Positions 52,695-61,595 of a stretch of 64,000 nucleotides of DNA are shown one piece after another. The DNA is taken from contig WXYP01000001.1 of assembly GCA_009901575.1 (NCBI GenBank), forward strand, positions 496,001 to 560,000, given 5' to 3'. A program made the position numbers and the translations under genes. Below the pieces are notes generated by a model, which saw only the letters and a list, made by a program, of their open reading frames with translations, did not search any database and had not been told where the DNA came from. This DNA is from Flavobacteriaceae bacterium R38. Its GTDB lineage: Bacteria > Bacteroidota > Bacteroidia > Flavobacteriales > Flavobacteriaceae. The first letter of the stretch is position 1, and every line of letters starts with the position of its first letter.

Positions 52695-53459
52695 ATGGCG
52701 ACATATAAGAAAAGAGGGAATAAACCTTCTAAGCAAAAGAAGGAAGAAAATATTTTGGAAGAGCAGAGTACAACTGCAGAAGTTTTCAGTACTTTAGATA
52801 AAAGCGCATCGAAAACCGAAGAATGGGTTGCCAGAAATCAAAAATACATATTAGGTGTTATTGGGGTAGTAGTAGTGGGTATTCTTGGTTTTTTAGGATA
52901 TAACCAATTCATTCAGGCTCCAAAAGAAAAAGAAGCTTCAAATGAAATGTTCCTTGCGCAACAATATTTTGATCAGGCTGTAAATGCAGCAGATAATGAT
53001 TCTCTGTATAACTTAGCTTTAAATGGTGCAGAAGGTAAATATGGATTTATAGATATTATTGATAAATACAGTGGTACTAAGGCTGCTAATCTTGCTAAAT
53101 ACAGTGCAGGAATGGCATATCTTAACATGAATCAGTACCAGGAGGCAGTTTCTTATTTGGGAGATTTTTCTTCAGATGATCTTATCTTAGGAGCTTTAGC
53201 CAAAGGTGGATTAGGAGATGCATTTGTACAGTTGAATCAATTAGATGATGCTCTAGAGTATTACGAGAAAGCGGTTAAACACAGTACAAACGATTTTATA
53301 ACACCAAGATTTTTGTTAAAAGCCGGATTAACTGCTTTAGAGTTGAATCAAAACGATAAGGCATTAAAGTATTTTACAAGAATTAAAGAGGAATTCCCTG
53401 ATACAGAGCAAGGAAGAACTATAGATACTTTTATTGGTAAAGTAGAAGCGCTAAAATAA
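52695..53459 (+). CDS. Single-pass TPR protein (YfgM/YbgF-like)
   Basis: A 254-residue protein with a basic cytosolic N-terminus (KKRGNKPSKQKKEEN), one membrane helix at about 52-74 (YILGVIGVVVVGILGFLGYN), and a periplasmic part with TPR repeats: AKYSAGMAYLNMNQYQEAVSYL and GLGDAFVQLNQLDDALEYYEKAV and TALELNQNDKALKYFTRI in outline. The layout resembles YfgM, a partner of the Sec machinery and periplasmic chaperones. Its stop codon overlaps the ribH ATG by one base (TAATG), a pairing conserved in flavobacteria. Confidence 0.85.
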   Translation: MATYKKRGNKPSKQKKEENILEEQSTTAEVFSTLDKSASKTEEWVARNQKYILGVIGVVVVGILGFLGYNQFIQAPKEKEASNEMFLAQQYFDQAVNAADNDSLYNLALNGAEGKYGFIDIIDKYSGTKAANLAKYSAGMAYLNMNQYQEAVSYLGDFSSDDLILGALAKGGLGDAFVQLNQLDDALEYYEKAVKHSTNDFITPRFLLKAGLTALELNQNDKALKYFTRIKEEFPDTEQGRTIDTFIGKVEALK

Positions 53460-53941
53460 TGGCTACTGAAAATAAAAATTTATCACTTTACGATAAGACG
53501 ACAATCCCAAATGCGAAAAACCTTCGGTTTGGGATTGTCGTTTCAGAATGGAACGAATCTATAACTGAAGGCCTGTATCAAGGTGCAATAGAGGCATTGT
53601 TGGATTGCGGTGCTAAGGAAGAAAATATTGTTCGTTGGGATGTTCCCGGAAGCTTTGAACTCACTTATGGGAGTAAAAAAATGCTTCAGACATTACAGGT
53701 AGATGCTGTTATTGCTATAGGAAGTGTAATTCAGGGAGAAACCAAGCATTTTGACTTTGTATGTAGTGCTACTGCACAAGGTATCAAAGATTTGAATGTG
53801 CAATATGATATCCCTGTAATTTTTTGTGTCCTTACAGATAACACCATGCAGCAAGCCATTGAAAGAAGCGGTGGCAAGCATGGTAATAAAGGCACAGAGG
53901 CCGCTATTGCCGCTATTAAAATGGCAAGCTTAGGAAATTAA
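53459..53941 (+). CDS. ribH: 6,7-dimethyl-8-ribityllumazine synthase
   Basis: Penultimate step of riboflavin synthesis, joining the pyrimidine with 3,4-dihydroxy-2-butanone 4-phosphate. The 160-residue protein has FGIVVSEWNESITEGLYQGA (landmarks: VSEWNE near 30), VPGSFELTYGSKKM near residue 60, AVIAIGSVIQGETKHFDFV near 83 with the catalytic His, and VIFCVLTDNTMQQAIERSG. The length is normal. It follows the TPR gene directly; no other rib gene is near. Confidence 0.95.
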   Translation: MATENKNLSLYDKTTIPNAKNLRFGIVVSEWNESITEGLYQGAIEALLDCGAKEENIVRWDVPGSFELTYGSKKMLQTLQVDAVIAIGSVIQGETKHFDFVCSATAQGIKDLNVQYDIPVIFCVLTDNTMQQAIERSGGKHGNKGTEAAIAAIKMASLGN

Positions 53942-54109
53942 TTCTCTTGTACTTTATTATTTTATGGCATAAAAATTGTTTTATTTATGCTGTAACAGTT
54001 TTCAAATAACTATTTCTGGTAAAAAACAACCTTATTTTTTCAGATCCTTTAAGATATATTTGTTAACATTTTTTAGGATTACTATCAAGGCTGTTTCTGC
54101 TATTTTAAG

Positions 54110-54117
54110 TACTTTTG
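54110..54117 (+). promoter_or_regulatory. -7 element before the mutL operon
   Basis: TACTTTTG is an exact -7 match, 20 nt upstream of the ATG at 54138. No TTG is visible at the usual -33 position. Confidence 0.4.
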
Positions 54118-54137
54118 ATTAATCCATATTTAATATT

Positions 54138-54431
54138 ATGAGACTTCCGACTCTTTTTAAACAGCCTAAAAATAAAAGTTATAATTATACGCCGAGGTAT
54201 TATGACGAGAGAAAAGAACGTATAGAAAACTTAATGAAGCAAAAGGAAGTCAAGACCAATGAAGAATATTTTAATGGATACCGTAGAAAGAGCTATAGAG
54301 ATGACTGGAAATCTGTTAGAGATAAAAAAGCTGATAAAGACGGGCGTTTGCGCTTGTATGTGATAGTTATACTTCTTTTAATGTTTACAGTTGTAGCCCT
54401 TAAATATATTAACCTAGATAAGTTTTTTTAA
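54138..54431 (+). CDS. Small basic membrane protein upstream of mutL
   Basis: A 97-residue protein. The first 70 residues are strongly charged and Tyr/Arg/Lys-rich (NYTPRYYDERKERIENL, YRRKSYRDDW), then one hydrophobic helix (LYVIVILLLMFTVVALKYI) near the C-terminus. It is a tail-anchored or single-pass protein of unknown role. Relatives occur at this place in other flavobacteria. Some databases name such proteins after riboflavin synthase, for which I see no support. It shares one base with the mutL ATG (TAATG). Confidence 0.78.
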   Translation: MRLPTLFKQPKNKSYNYTPRYYDERKERIENLMKQKEVKTNEEYFNGYRRKSYRDDWKSVRDKKADKDGRLRLYVIVILLLMFTVVALKYINLDKFF

Positions 54432-56284
54432 TGGCCGATATTATTCAGCTTTTACCAGATCATGTTGCAAATCAGATAGCTGCAGGTGAGGTGGTACAAA
54501 GACCTTCTTCTGTAGTGAAAGAACTCCTGGAAAATGCTATAGATGCAAAGGCAACTTCTATAAAACTTATTATTAAAGACGGCGGGAAAACCCTTATACA
54601 AGTGATTGATAATGGTATAGGGATGAGTACTACAGATGCCAGGCTCAGTTTTGAAAGGCATGCTACTTCCAAGATTCGGTTTGCCGAAGATCTTTTTCAC
54701 CTTAACACAAAAGGATTTAGAGGTGAAGCCCTCGCCTCAATTGCTGCGATTGCGCATGTAGAAATGAGTACTAATCAGGCCGATGTTGATGTAGGGACTC
54801 AAATAAAAATAGAAGGGAGTACTATAATTTCCCAGGAAGCTATAGTAACACCTAAAGGAACCTCGATAGCCGTTAAAAACCTTTTTTATAACATCCCGGC
54901 GAGGCGAAATTTCTTAAAGTCAGACCAGGTAGAGTTAAGACATATTATTGATGAATTTCAACGGGTAGCATTGGCACATGCAGATATCCACTTTGAAATG
55001 TATCATAATGGAAATGAAATTTTTAATTTACCACTAGCCAATTTAAGGCAACGTATTGTTAGGGTTTTCGGGCCTAAAACGAATGAGCGGTTGGTGCCGG
55101 TAGAAGAGCATACGGAAGTAGTTAAAATATCAGGTTTTATAGGAAAACCTGCCTTTGCAAAAAAGAGTAGGGGAGAACAGTTTTTCTTTGTGAATAACAG
55201 GTTTATTAAAAGTCCGTACCTTCATCATGCTATAATTAATGCTTATGAAGGATTGATTAAAGAACAGACCTACCCTAGTTATTTTCTGTATTTTGAAGTA
55301 GATACTGCTAGCATAGATATCAATATTCACCCTACTAAAACAGAGATTAAATTTGATGATGAGCATACATTATATGCGATATTAAGATCTTCTGTTAAGC
55401 ATAGTTTGGGACAATTTAGTATTAGCCCTGTATTAGATTTTGATAGGGATAAGAATCTGGATACTCCATATGCTTATGCACAAAAAGAAGTACAAACTCC
55501 AACTATACAAGTTGATGCCAATTTTAATCCGTTTCATGGTGAGAAACAGACTGTTTCACCTGGAATGAAAACCAGTTTTAGAAAAGAAAAGTCGACCAAC
55601 TGGGAGAGTTTGTATACAGGTTTAAAAGCAGATGAAGAAGAAACAGGATTTAATGAAATTGAAGTTGAATCGGCTGAGGTAAGTGGTAATTTATTCGAAT
55701 CTGATATCCATGAAGATAAGATCACAAGGACCACGTATCAGATTCATAGAAAATATATAGTAGCTGCCATTAAATCAGGGATGGTAGTTATAGATCAATA
55801 TAAAGCACACCAACGTGTGTTATACGAACAATTTTTAAAGAATATAACAGTAAAAGAAGCATTAAGTCAACAACTTTTGTTCCCTTTGGTTCTGAATTAC
55901 TCAGTAGCTGATATGGCCTTGATTAAAGAATTGAGTGAAACGTTATCACATACCGGATTCGCTTTTTCTAAGATAGAAGATGAAGCATTGGAGATCACAG
56001 GAATTCCTATGAATGTAGCAGAAAGCGAAGTGAGTATTATTTTAGAACAATTGCTGGTCGATTTTCAGGATGGAATTCCGGATAGCGGATTCTCTCAGGT
56101 TGATTTGCTTTCTAAAACATTGAGCAAAACACTAGCTGTAAAACCCGGAGAATTAATGAATACAGGAGCACAAGAAGCACTGGTAAATGACCTTTTTGCC
56201 TGTACAGAACCAGAATTATCACCTTTTAATAGGCCAACGTATACAACAATTACTGTTGAAGAATTAGATAAAAGATTTTTGTAA
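54431..56284 (+). CDS. mutL: DNA mismatch repair protein MutL
   Basis: ATP-dependent coordinator of mismatch repair, 617 residues. The GHKL ATPase domain (1-330) has NQIAAGEVVQRPSSVVKELLENAIDA, VIDNGIGM, RHATSKI, TKGFRGEALASI and PTKTEIKF, all intact. A variable linker (about 345-425) precedes the C-terminal dimerisation domain. There the endonuclease motif DQHA(x2)E(x4)E is altered to DQYKAHQRVLYE near residue 454, and the metal-binding CPHGRP near residue 596 reads SPFNRP. Nuclease activity is therefore doubtful. Begins an operon with the two rhomboid genes; the downstream gene starts directly after its stop. Confidence 0.94.
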   Translation: MADIIQLLPDHVANQIAAGEVVQRPSSVVKELLENAIDAKATSIKLIIKDGGKTLIQVIDNGIGMSTTDARLSFERHATSKIRFAEDLFHLNTKGFRGEALASIAAIAHVEMSTNQADVDVGTQIKIEGSTIISQEAIVTPKGTSIAVKNLFYNIPARRNFLKSDQVELRHIIDEFQRVALAHADIHFEMYHNGNEIFNLPLANLRQRIVRVFGPKTNERLVPVEEHTEVVKISGFIGKPAFAKKSRGEQFFFVNNRFIKSPYLHHAIINAYEGLIKEQTYPSYFLYFEVDTASIDINIHPTKTEIKFDDEHTLYAILRSSVKHSLGQFSISPVLDFDRDKNLDTPYAYAQKEVQTPTIQVDANFNPFHGEKQTVSPGMKTSFRKEKSTNWESLYTGLKADEEETGFNEIEVESAEVSGNLFESDIHEDKITRTTYQIHRKYIVAAIKSGMVVIDQYKAHQRVLYEQFLKNITVKEALSQQLLFPLVLNYSVADMALIKELSETLSHTGFAFSKIEDEALEITGIPMNVAESEVSIILEQLLVDFQDGIPDSGFSQVDLLSKTLSKTLAVKPGELMNTGAQEALVNDLFACTEPELSPFNRPTYTTITVEELDKRFL

Positions 56285-57064
56285 ATGAGAATTACTGAAA
56301 CTGTAAAACATTTAATAATAATAAACGCTCTCTTGTGGGTTGCTACACTTACTATAGGCGCAAACGGAGATTTGTTTAATAATTTATTTGCCCTTCATTT
56401 TCCTAAAAATGACCTTTTTCAGCCTTGGCAAATTTTAACGCATATGTTTATGCATGCTTCTTATATACCTAATGGAGCAGGAGGTACTACTATTTATTTC
56501 CAGCATATTTTGTTCAATATGTTTGCGTTGTGGATGTTTGGAAGCCCTGTGGAGCAAACATTTGGGAAAAAGAAATTTATTTTCTTTTATATCTCTGCAG
56601 GATTAGGAGCAGCACTTATTACTTTGGGAGTAAGTTATTTTCAGTATCAGTCAGGTGTTAATGAATTGGTAGCCAATGGAGCGAGTGTTGGTGAAATTGA
56701 GCAATTATTGAGACAATTAAAACCCGGATACAGTTACACCCAGGGCCCATTAGCTAAGGTTTCTTCTTCTTATATAAGTACAATGGTAGGAGCGTCAGGA
56801 GCAATAATGGGGGTTTTAGTGGCTTTCGGAATGTTATTTCCTGAGTCTAAATTGATGCTTATTTTCTTACCGATTCCTATCAAAGCCAAGTATTTTATAC
56901 CTGCTATTATTGGGTTGGATTTGTTTTCTGCACTTACCGGAGTTTCTGTTTTTAGCCCAAGCAATACCGCTTATATAGCTCACTTGGGAGGAGCTTTTGT
57001 AGGTTTTGTAATGATGTGGTACTGGAAGAGAAATAGTTTTAATAAAAATCGTTGGGACTTATGA
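56285..57064 (+). CDS. Rhomboid family intramembrane serine protease (first copy)
   Basis: A 259-residue six-helix membrane protease. HxxxN (His74, Asn78 in HILFNMFALW), nucleophile Ser171 in VGASGAIMG and general base His233 in AHLGGAFVGF are all present. Between helices 2 and 4 there is a hydrophilic insert of about 45 residues (120-165; ELVANGASVGEIEQLLRQL) that is not part of the E. coli GlpG core. Substrates are unknown. Its stop codon overlaps the ATG of a second rhomboid (ATGA). Confidence 0.92.
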   Translation: MRITETVKHLIIINALLWVATLTIGANGDLFNNLFALHFPKNDLFQPWQILTHMFMHASYIPNGAGGTTIYFQHILFNMFALWMFGSPVEQTFGKKKFIFFYISAGLGAALITLGVSYFQYQSGVNELVANGASVGEIEQLLRQLKPGYSYTQGPLAKVSSSYISTMVGASGAIMGVLVAFGMLFPESKLMLIFLPIPIKAKYFIPAIIGLDLFSALTGVSVFSPSNTAYIAHLGGAFVGFVMMWYWKRNSFNKNRWDL

Positions 57065-57948
57065 GTATTTCTAATGATATAAAATATAAATATGCACGGC
57101 TTTCTATTGCAGAAAAAATTATTGTAATTAATGCAGCTGTTTTTATTTTAAATGTAGTTATCCCTTTTTTGTTCAGGCTTAATTCGAATACTATTGTAGG
57201 GTATTTTGAACTCCCTAAACGCTTTTCAGATTTTATCCAGCAGCCCTGGTCGATTATAACGTATACTTTTTTTCACGCGAATTTGATGCATATTTTTTTT
57301 AATATGCTATTGTTGTTTTACTCCTCACGAATTTTCTTGAACCTTTTTAGTGTTAAACGCTTTATAAATGTTTATTTCTTAGGAGGTATTACAGGAGGAT
57401 TACTCTTCTTATTAAGTTATAACATTTTTCCGGTTTTTTTACAGGTGAATACAGCACTGATTGGGGCGTCTGCAGCAGTTATGGCTGTTTTGATATTTAT
57501 TTGTACTTATCTCCCTAATCAGGAGGTGCGTGTTATCTTTTTTAATGTGAAGCTGTGGTATTTAGGAGCCTTTTTTGTGTTATTGGATTTGGTACAAATT
57601 CCGGTGAGTAATGCAGGAGGACATATCGCGCATTTAGGAGGAGCTTTATTGGGGTTTGTCTATGCAAAGAAATTGCAAGACGGAACAGATATTGGGAAAT
57701 GGTTTGAAAATCTGATTTCCGGGATTGTAAATATGTTTACTCCAAGAAAAAAACGACCATTAAAAACAGTACATCGAAAACCCAATACTTCAACTTCGTC
57801 CAGAACCGGATCATCAAGGGCAAGTACCTTTAATAAAGGTGTTGAACAGCAAAAAATAGATGATATTTTAGATAAAATCAGTAAAAGCGGTTACGATAGC
57901 TTGTCTAAAGAAGAAAAAGATTATTTGTTCAAGACAGGGAAGGATTAA
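57061..57948 (+). CDS. Rhomboid protease with DUF6576 tail (second copy)
   Basis: A 295-residue rhomboid. The start is ATG 57061 within the previous stop; a TTG three codons upstream is unlikely. His77 and Asn81 in MHIFFNMLL, Ser137 in IGASAAVMAV and His191 in AHLGGALLGF keep the catalytic set, though the usual Gly after Ser is Ala. Six helices end near residue 205. A cytosolic basic, Ser-rich linker leads to a C-terminal helical DUF6576 segment (KIDDILDKISKSGYDSLSKEE in outline). It may pair with the first rhomboid. Confidence 0.91.
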   Translation: MSISNDIKYKYARLSIAEKIIVINAAVFILNVVIPFLFRLNSNTIVGYFELPKRFSDFIQQPWSIITYTFFHANLMHIFFNMLLLFYSSRIFLNLFSVKRFINVYFLGGITGGLLFLLSYNIFPVFLQVNTALIGASAAVMAVLIFICTYLPNQEVRVIFFNVKLWYLGAFFVLLDLVQIPVSNAGGHIAHLGGALLGFVYAKKLQDGTDIGKWFENLISGIVNMFTPRKKRPLKTVHRKPNTSTSSRTGSSRASTFNKGVEQQKIDDILDKISKSGYDSLSKEEKDYLFKTGKD

Positions 57949-57960
57949 AGACTAAAGTAG

Positions 57961-58980
57961 GTGAAGAAACTTCGATATATAGGTAAGATCATCTTTTTGA
58001 TGAATGCTGTTTTTGCAACATTATTATTGTTGTCATACATCTTACCTTATGTATTTTCTAAAAGCTTCCCTTTAATTTCTATATTAAGCCTTATCGTTCC
58101 TGTTTTAATCGTTATTAATTTTATATTTTTTATATACTGGGTAATCAGAAGAAAAAGGCAATTCTTGATGTCTTTTTTAATATTGCTGTTAGGATTTCAA
58201 TATATTTCTTCTTTCTATAAATTCTCATCCAAGAAAGAAAATAAGGATAATATTGATTTTTCAATACTTAGCTATAATGTTCGTCTTTTTAATATATATG
58301 AGTGGATAAAAGAAGATGGAATTGATACTAAAATAGGAGATTTAATTCGTAAAGAAAACCCGGATATTCTATGCTTACAAGAATTCTATTATGAGAAAGA
58401 AAGTATGTTTGATTATTATCCGTTTAAATACATAAAATATAAAACGAAGAACCAAAAAACGGGTCAGGCAATTTTTTCTAAATATCCGATAATCACTCAA
58501 GGCTCTTTGGAATTCCCGGATACGGGTAATAATGCCATTTACGCAGATGTAATTAAAGGAAAAGATACGGTGCGTATTTATAATTTACATTTAGAATCTT
58601 TTCATATTGACCCGACGGAAGAAAGCATAAACCAGGAGAATTCAGGGCAGTTGCTTAAGAGAGTTAAAAATTCTCTTGTAGCTCAACAAGAGCAGGCAAT
58701 TATTTTTGATGAACATCAGCAGAAATCTAAATATCAAAAAATAGTTTGTGGGGATTTTAATAATAATCAGTACTCAAATATTTATAAAATGATCAAAGGG
58801 GATATGAAAGATTCTTTTGAAGAAGCAGGAAGCGGTTTTGGAAGAACTTTTCATTTTAAATATTTCCCTATCAGAATAGATTTTATCCTGGTCGATGAAA
58901 ATATCAAGGTAGTATCTCATGAAAATTTTGATATGAGATATTCAGATCATTATCCTGTAGGAGCATCTTTAGCGTTCTAA
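57961..58980 (+). CDS. Membrane-bound endonuclease/exonuclease/phosphatase family protein
   Basis: A 339-residue protein starting at GTG 57961, with three hydrophobic segments in residues 10-85 and then a periplasmic or cytosolic EEP domain. The domain has SILSYNVRLFN, NPDILCLQEFYYEKE with the metal-binding Glu, IYNLHLESFH, VCGDFNNNQYSN and YSDHYPVGASL with the C-terminal Asp-His. All the key residues of the DNase I-like fold are kept. The family includes nucleases and phosphodiesterases, and the substrate is unknown. It ends 12 nt into the convergent DUF6122 gene. Confidence 0.86.
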   Translation: MKKLRYIGKIIFLMNAVFATLLLLSYILPYVFSKSFPLISILSLIVPVLIVINFIFFIYWVIRRKRQFLMSFLILLLGFQYISSFYKFSSKKENKDNIDFSILSYNVRLFNIYEWIKEDGIDTKIGDLIRKENPDILCLQEFYYEKESMFDYYPFKYIKYKTKNQKTGQAIFSKYPIITQGSLEFPDTGNNAIYADVIKGKDTVRIYNLHLESFHIDPTEESINQENSGQLLKRVKNSLVAQQEQAIIFDEHQQKSKYQKIVCGDFNNNQYSNIYKMIKGDMKDSFEEAGSGFGRTFHFKYFPIRIDFILVDENIKVVSHENFDMRYSDHYPVGASLAF

Positions 58981-59289
58981 ATACATAAAAATACAATCTG
59001 AAACATCAGCTAAGATATGTATCAGTAATGCCAATCCAATAAGCCTGGTTTTTTTAATCGCAAAAAGTATTGCATAAATACCAATAGCAATATAGCTATG
59101 TAAAGGATGGAAACCAATACTGCAACGATTGGCGTCAAAAACCGGTGTAGCTAGTAAGTGATCAAAGTCGATGAGCATGCCCAGCAACAGGAGAAAACCT
59201 ATTTTTAAAAAATCTTTTTTGAAAAACAAATAACTTATCAGGAAAGGAAATAGAAAGTGTATGCCGTAATGAACAATAAAACGTAGCAT
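58969..59289 (-). CDS. DUF6122 family membrane protein
   Basis: A 106-residue protein with three or four hydrophobic segments. MLIDFDHLLATPVFDANRC and GFHPLHSY in the middle hold Asp and His residues that recall the metal-dependent membrane hydrolases of the YdjM type. The name DUF6122 comes from the matching pattern; function unknown. It ends the minus-strand block starting with parB and lies directly after the WbqC-like gene (no gap). Confidence 0.8.
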   Translation of the reverse strand: MLRFIVHYGIHFLFPFLISYLFFKKDFLKIGFLLLLGMLIDFDHLLATPVFDANRCSIGFHPLHSYIAIGIYAILFAIKKTRLIGLALLIHILADVSDCIFMYLER

Positions 59290-59913
59290 TTACAAAGATA
59301 TTTGCTGATTTTCTAAGTAACTTATTGCGTTTGTCCCTTCATTAAAAAGAAGATCCAGAATACTTAAGTTTTCTATAAAGCCATGTTTGTCTTGAAATAC
59401 CTGGGTGTACTTTTCAAATGAATAAGTCGTTTCTTTTTTTGCGATTATTAGTTTTCTGAAATCGTGAATTTCTTGAGGCTCTTTTTCGTAAGAAGTTGTT
59501 TTATCAAAGATGAAGTCTAATTGCAGGCATTCTGAAATCAGATCGATGGTTTGAAAATTCAAATCCAGTAAAAAATTGTGTTTTTTTTCAAAAAGTGGCT
59601 GAAGTTCATCTTCATAAAATTCAAAAAAAGGAGAAGTTCTATAAGCAGTTTGAAGCGATTTCCAATGTTGCTTTTGCCAGTCAAAGTTATTTTCAATTTT
59701 TACATCTTTATATTTTTGTCGATTTTCACCACTGTGCTTGATAGGAACAGTTAACACTTGTTTTCCATTAGCTCCGTAAATATAAAGTCGGTTTCTGTAC
59801 GTTTGCTTCTGATAATTATCTTCCATTTCAATCAAAAGCTGATCTGTATTCTTAGCAATCACTACAAAATGTGCTATAGAAGGAAAATAACCAGGGTGAA
59901 TAAGACTTTTCAT
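59290..59913 (-). CDS. WbqC family protein
   Basis: A 207-residue soluble protein. HPGYFPSIAHFVVIAK at the start, YQKQTYRNRLYIYGANGKQVLTVPIKHSG in outline, WQKQHWKSLQTAYRTSPFF near residue 80 and FEFYEDELQPLF are WbqC family marks. The family occurs in glycan loci and, in Bacteroidota, in this housekeeping block after lepB; its biochemical role is not known to me. Starts at ATG 59913, 76 nt after lepB, with no terminator seen between. Confidence 0.84.
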   Translation of the reverse strand: MKSLIHPGYFPSIAHFVVIAKNTDQLLIEMEDNYQKQTYRNRLYIYGANGKQVLTVPIKHSGENRQKYKDVKIENNFDWQKQHWKSLQTAYRTSPFFEFYEDELQPLFEKKHNFLLDLNFQTIDLISECLQLDFIFDKTTSYEKEPQEIHDFRKLIIAKKETTYSFEKYTQVFQDKHGFIENLSILDLLFNEGTNAISYLENQQISL

Positions 59914-59989
59914 TTGCTAATCTGTTTATTCGTTTATTTGTTGAATTAACTATGAAGAAAACTCTTTAACTTCTTTACAAATGAATTAA

Positions 59990-61546
59990 CTAGGCTGCTT
60001 TTCGTTTCTTGCGGAAATAATTAAAAACAAACCATCCCCCTAATGCGATTAGAAAATACCTTAAATAAGATACCGGTTTTCCACTACCTCCAACTGTTGT
60101 GAAAACACGATCCCATCTTACTTTGTTGAATAATCCTTTGGCATCTTTATCAAAACTCATCCATACAAAGACAGGTTTTCCTACTACATGATCATAAGGT
60201 ACATACCCCCACATACGTGCATCCTGAGAATTGTTGCGGTTATCTCCCATCATCCAGTAGTAATCTTGCTTGAACGTATACGAATTGGCTTGCTGCCCAT
60301 TAATCATAATCTGGTTTCCTCGAACACTTAACGTATTATCTTCGTATTCCTCAATAATCCTTTTATACAATGGAAGAACATCAAGGTTTAATTGAACAGT
60401 TTTACCAGCTTCAGGAATATAGATTGGACCAAAATGATCAACATTCCAATTGAAATTAGGGCTATGTGGAAATACCGAAGCATCTTTCTCTCCTTTTTGA
60501 GATTTTGCCCTTTCTATACTTAATATATTGGGGTTGTTTTTCAATTTGGCAACCTCCTCATCGGTTATGTATAAAGCATAGGTTCCTGAGTTATTTAACT
60601 GATGAACACTGTTACTAGAGATTCCGTAACGGTCGTGTAGATAGTTTAAATTTAATAGCCCTCCTTTTGTCTGAGCGATATATGAAAACTGTAATTTAGC
60701 CCTGTCCGGTAGCACATTTTTATTTCCATTGATATATACGTAACCATCTCGTACTTCTAAAGAATCTCCCGGAATACCTACACATCTTTTTACATAATTA
60801 GATCGTTTATCCAGGGGTTTATGACGAACTCCTTTTGAAGGATCGTCAATAACGACTAAAGTGTCTGCCGGCCAGTTGAAAACAACAATATCATTCCGTT
60901 CTATGTTTTCAAATCCGGGTAATCTAAAATAAGGGAGTTGAGGCTTTGGGAGATAAGACATTTTCCCTCCGGTAAACGGAATAGCATCATGGACCATAGG
61001 CATTGAAACTGTAGTCATTGGCGTTTTTGCCCCGTAATGAAATTTACTCACAAAGAGAAAGTCACCAACTAACAGTGTTTTTTCCAGGGAAGGAGTAGGA
61101 ATTACATACGGTTGCATAAAATAGGTATGTACCAAAGTAGCAGCTACTACAGCAAATAAAATAGAACTGATCCATTCTCCTGCATCAGTACGTGGTTTTA
61201 AACTGCGATCTTCTATATATTTAACATCAAGTACATAATTCACATAAAAAATATAAAGCCCTAATGTCACAATTGCCAGTATGGTATCTTGCCTGCTGTT
61301 TCTGCCAAAGCTTCTAATGGTTTCAACCCACAATACCGGAAACATAATCTGATTCACGATGGGAATGAACAATAAAATAACCCACCACCATGGCCTGTTT
61401 ATAATTTTCATTAATACTACAGCATTGTAGACAGGTACTAATGCTTCCCAGGCTTTTCTACCTGCTTTAACATAGAGTTTCCAGGTTCCTAAAAAATGAA
61501 TCAACTGGATTACTAAGAAGAAAATAAGCCATTCCGTCATTGTCAT
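59990..61546 (-). CDS. lepB: Signal peptidase I with N-terminal DUF5684 membrane domain
   Basis: Removes signal peptides from exported proteins. The 518-residue protein is long for the family. Residues 1-110 hold three or four hydrophobic segments of a DUF5684-like domain (LVPVYNAVVLMKI, FIPIVNQIMFPVLW). The S26 domain follows: nucleophile Ser153 in PTPSLEKTLLVGD, Lys near 253 in YVKRCVGIPGD, and MGDNRNNSQDARMWGYVP near residue 430. Between Lys and this box is an insert of about 150 residues (LDHRYGISSNS-like region). A C-terminal membrane helix and a basic tail end the protein. 49 nt after dapB. Confidence 0.93.
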   Translation of the reverse strand: MTMTEWLIFFLVIQLIHFLGTWKLYVKAGRKAWEALVPVYNAVVLMKIINRPWWWVILLFIPIVNQIMFPVLWVETIRSFGRNSRQDTILAIVTLGLYIFYVNYVLDVKYIEDRSLKPRTDAGEWISSILFAVVAATLVHTYFMQPYVIPTPSLEKTLLVGDFLFVSKFHYGAKTPMTTVSMPMVHDAIPFTGGKMSYLPKPQLPYFRLPGFENIERNDIVVFNWPADTLVVIDDPSKGVRHKPLDKRSNYVKRCVGIPGDSLEVRDGYVYINGNKNVLPDRAKLQFSYIAQTKGGLLNLNYLHDRYGISSNSVHQLNNSGTYALYITDEEVAKLKNNPNILSIERAKSQKGEKDASVFPHSPNFNWNVDHFGPIYIPEAGKTVQLNLDVLPLYKRIIEEYEDNTLSVRGNQIMINGQQANSYTFKQDYYWMMGDNRNNSQDARMWGYVPYDHVVGKPVFVWMSFDKDAKGLFNKVRWDRVFTTVGGSGKPVSYLRYFLIALGGWFVFNYFRKKRKAA

Positions 61547-61595
61547 GATTTATATTTTTATGTTTAGTGTCTTATATATGCTTTTGTTACATTTT

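Noticed and set aside
53967-53990. Hairpin after ribH (GCATAAA / TTTATGC) as a terminator
   Set aside because: Seven-bp, A/T-rich stem without a following T run; too weak to call.
54138-54431. Riboflavin synthase subunit next to ribH
   Set aside because: The protein is a short basic single-pass membrane protein with none of the riboflavin synthase motifs.
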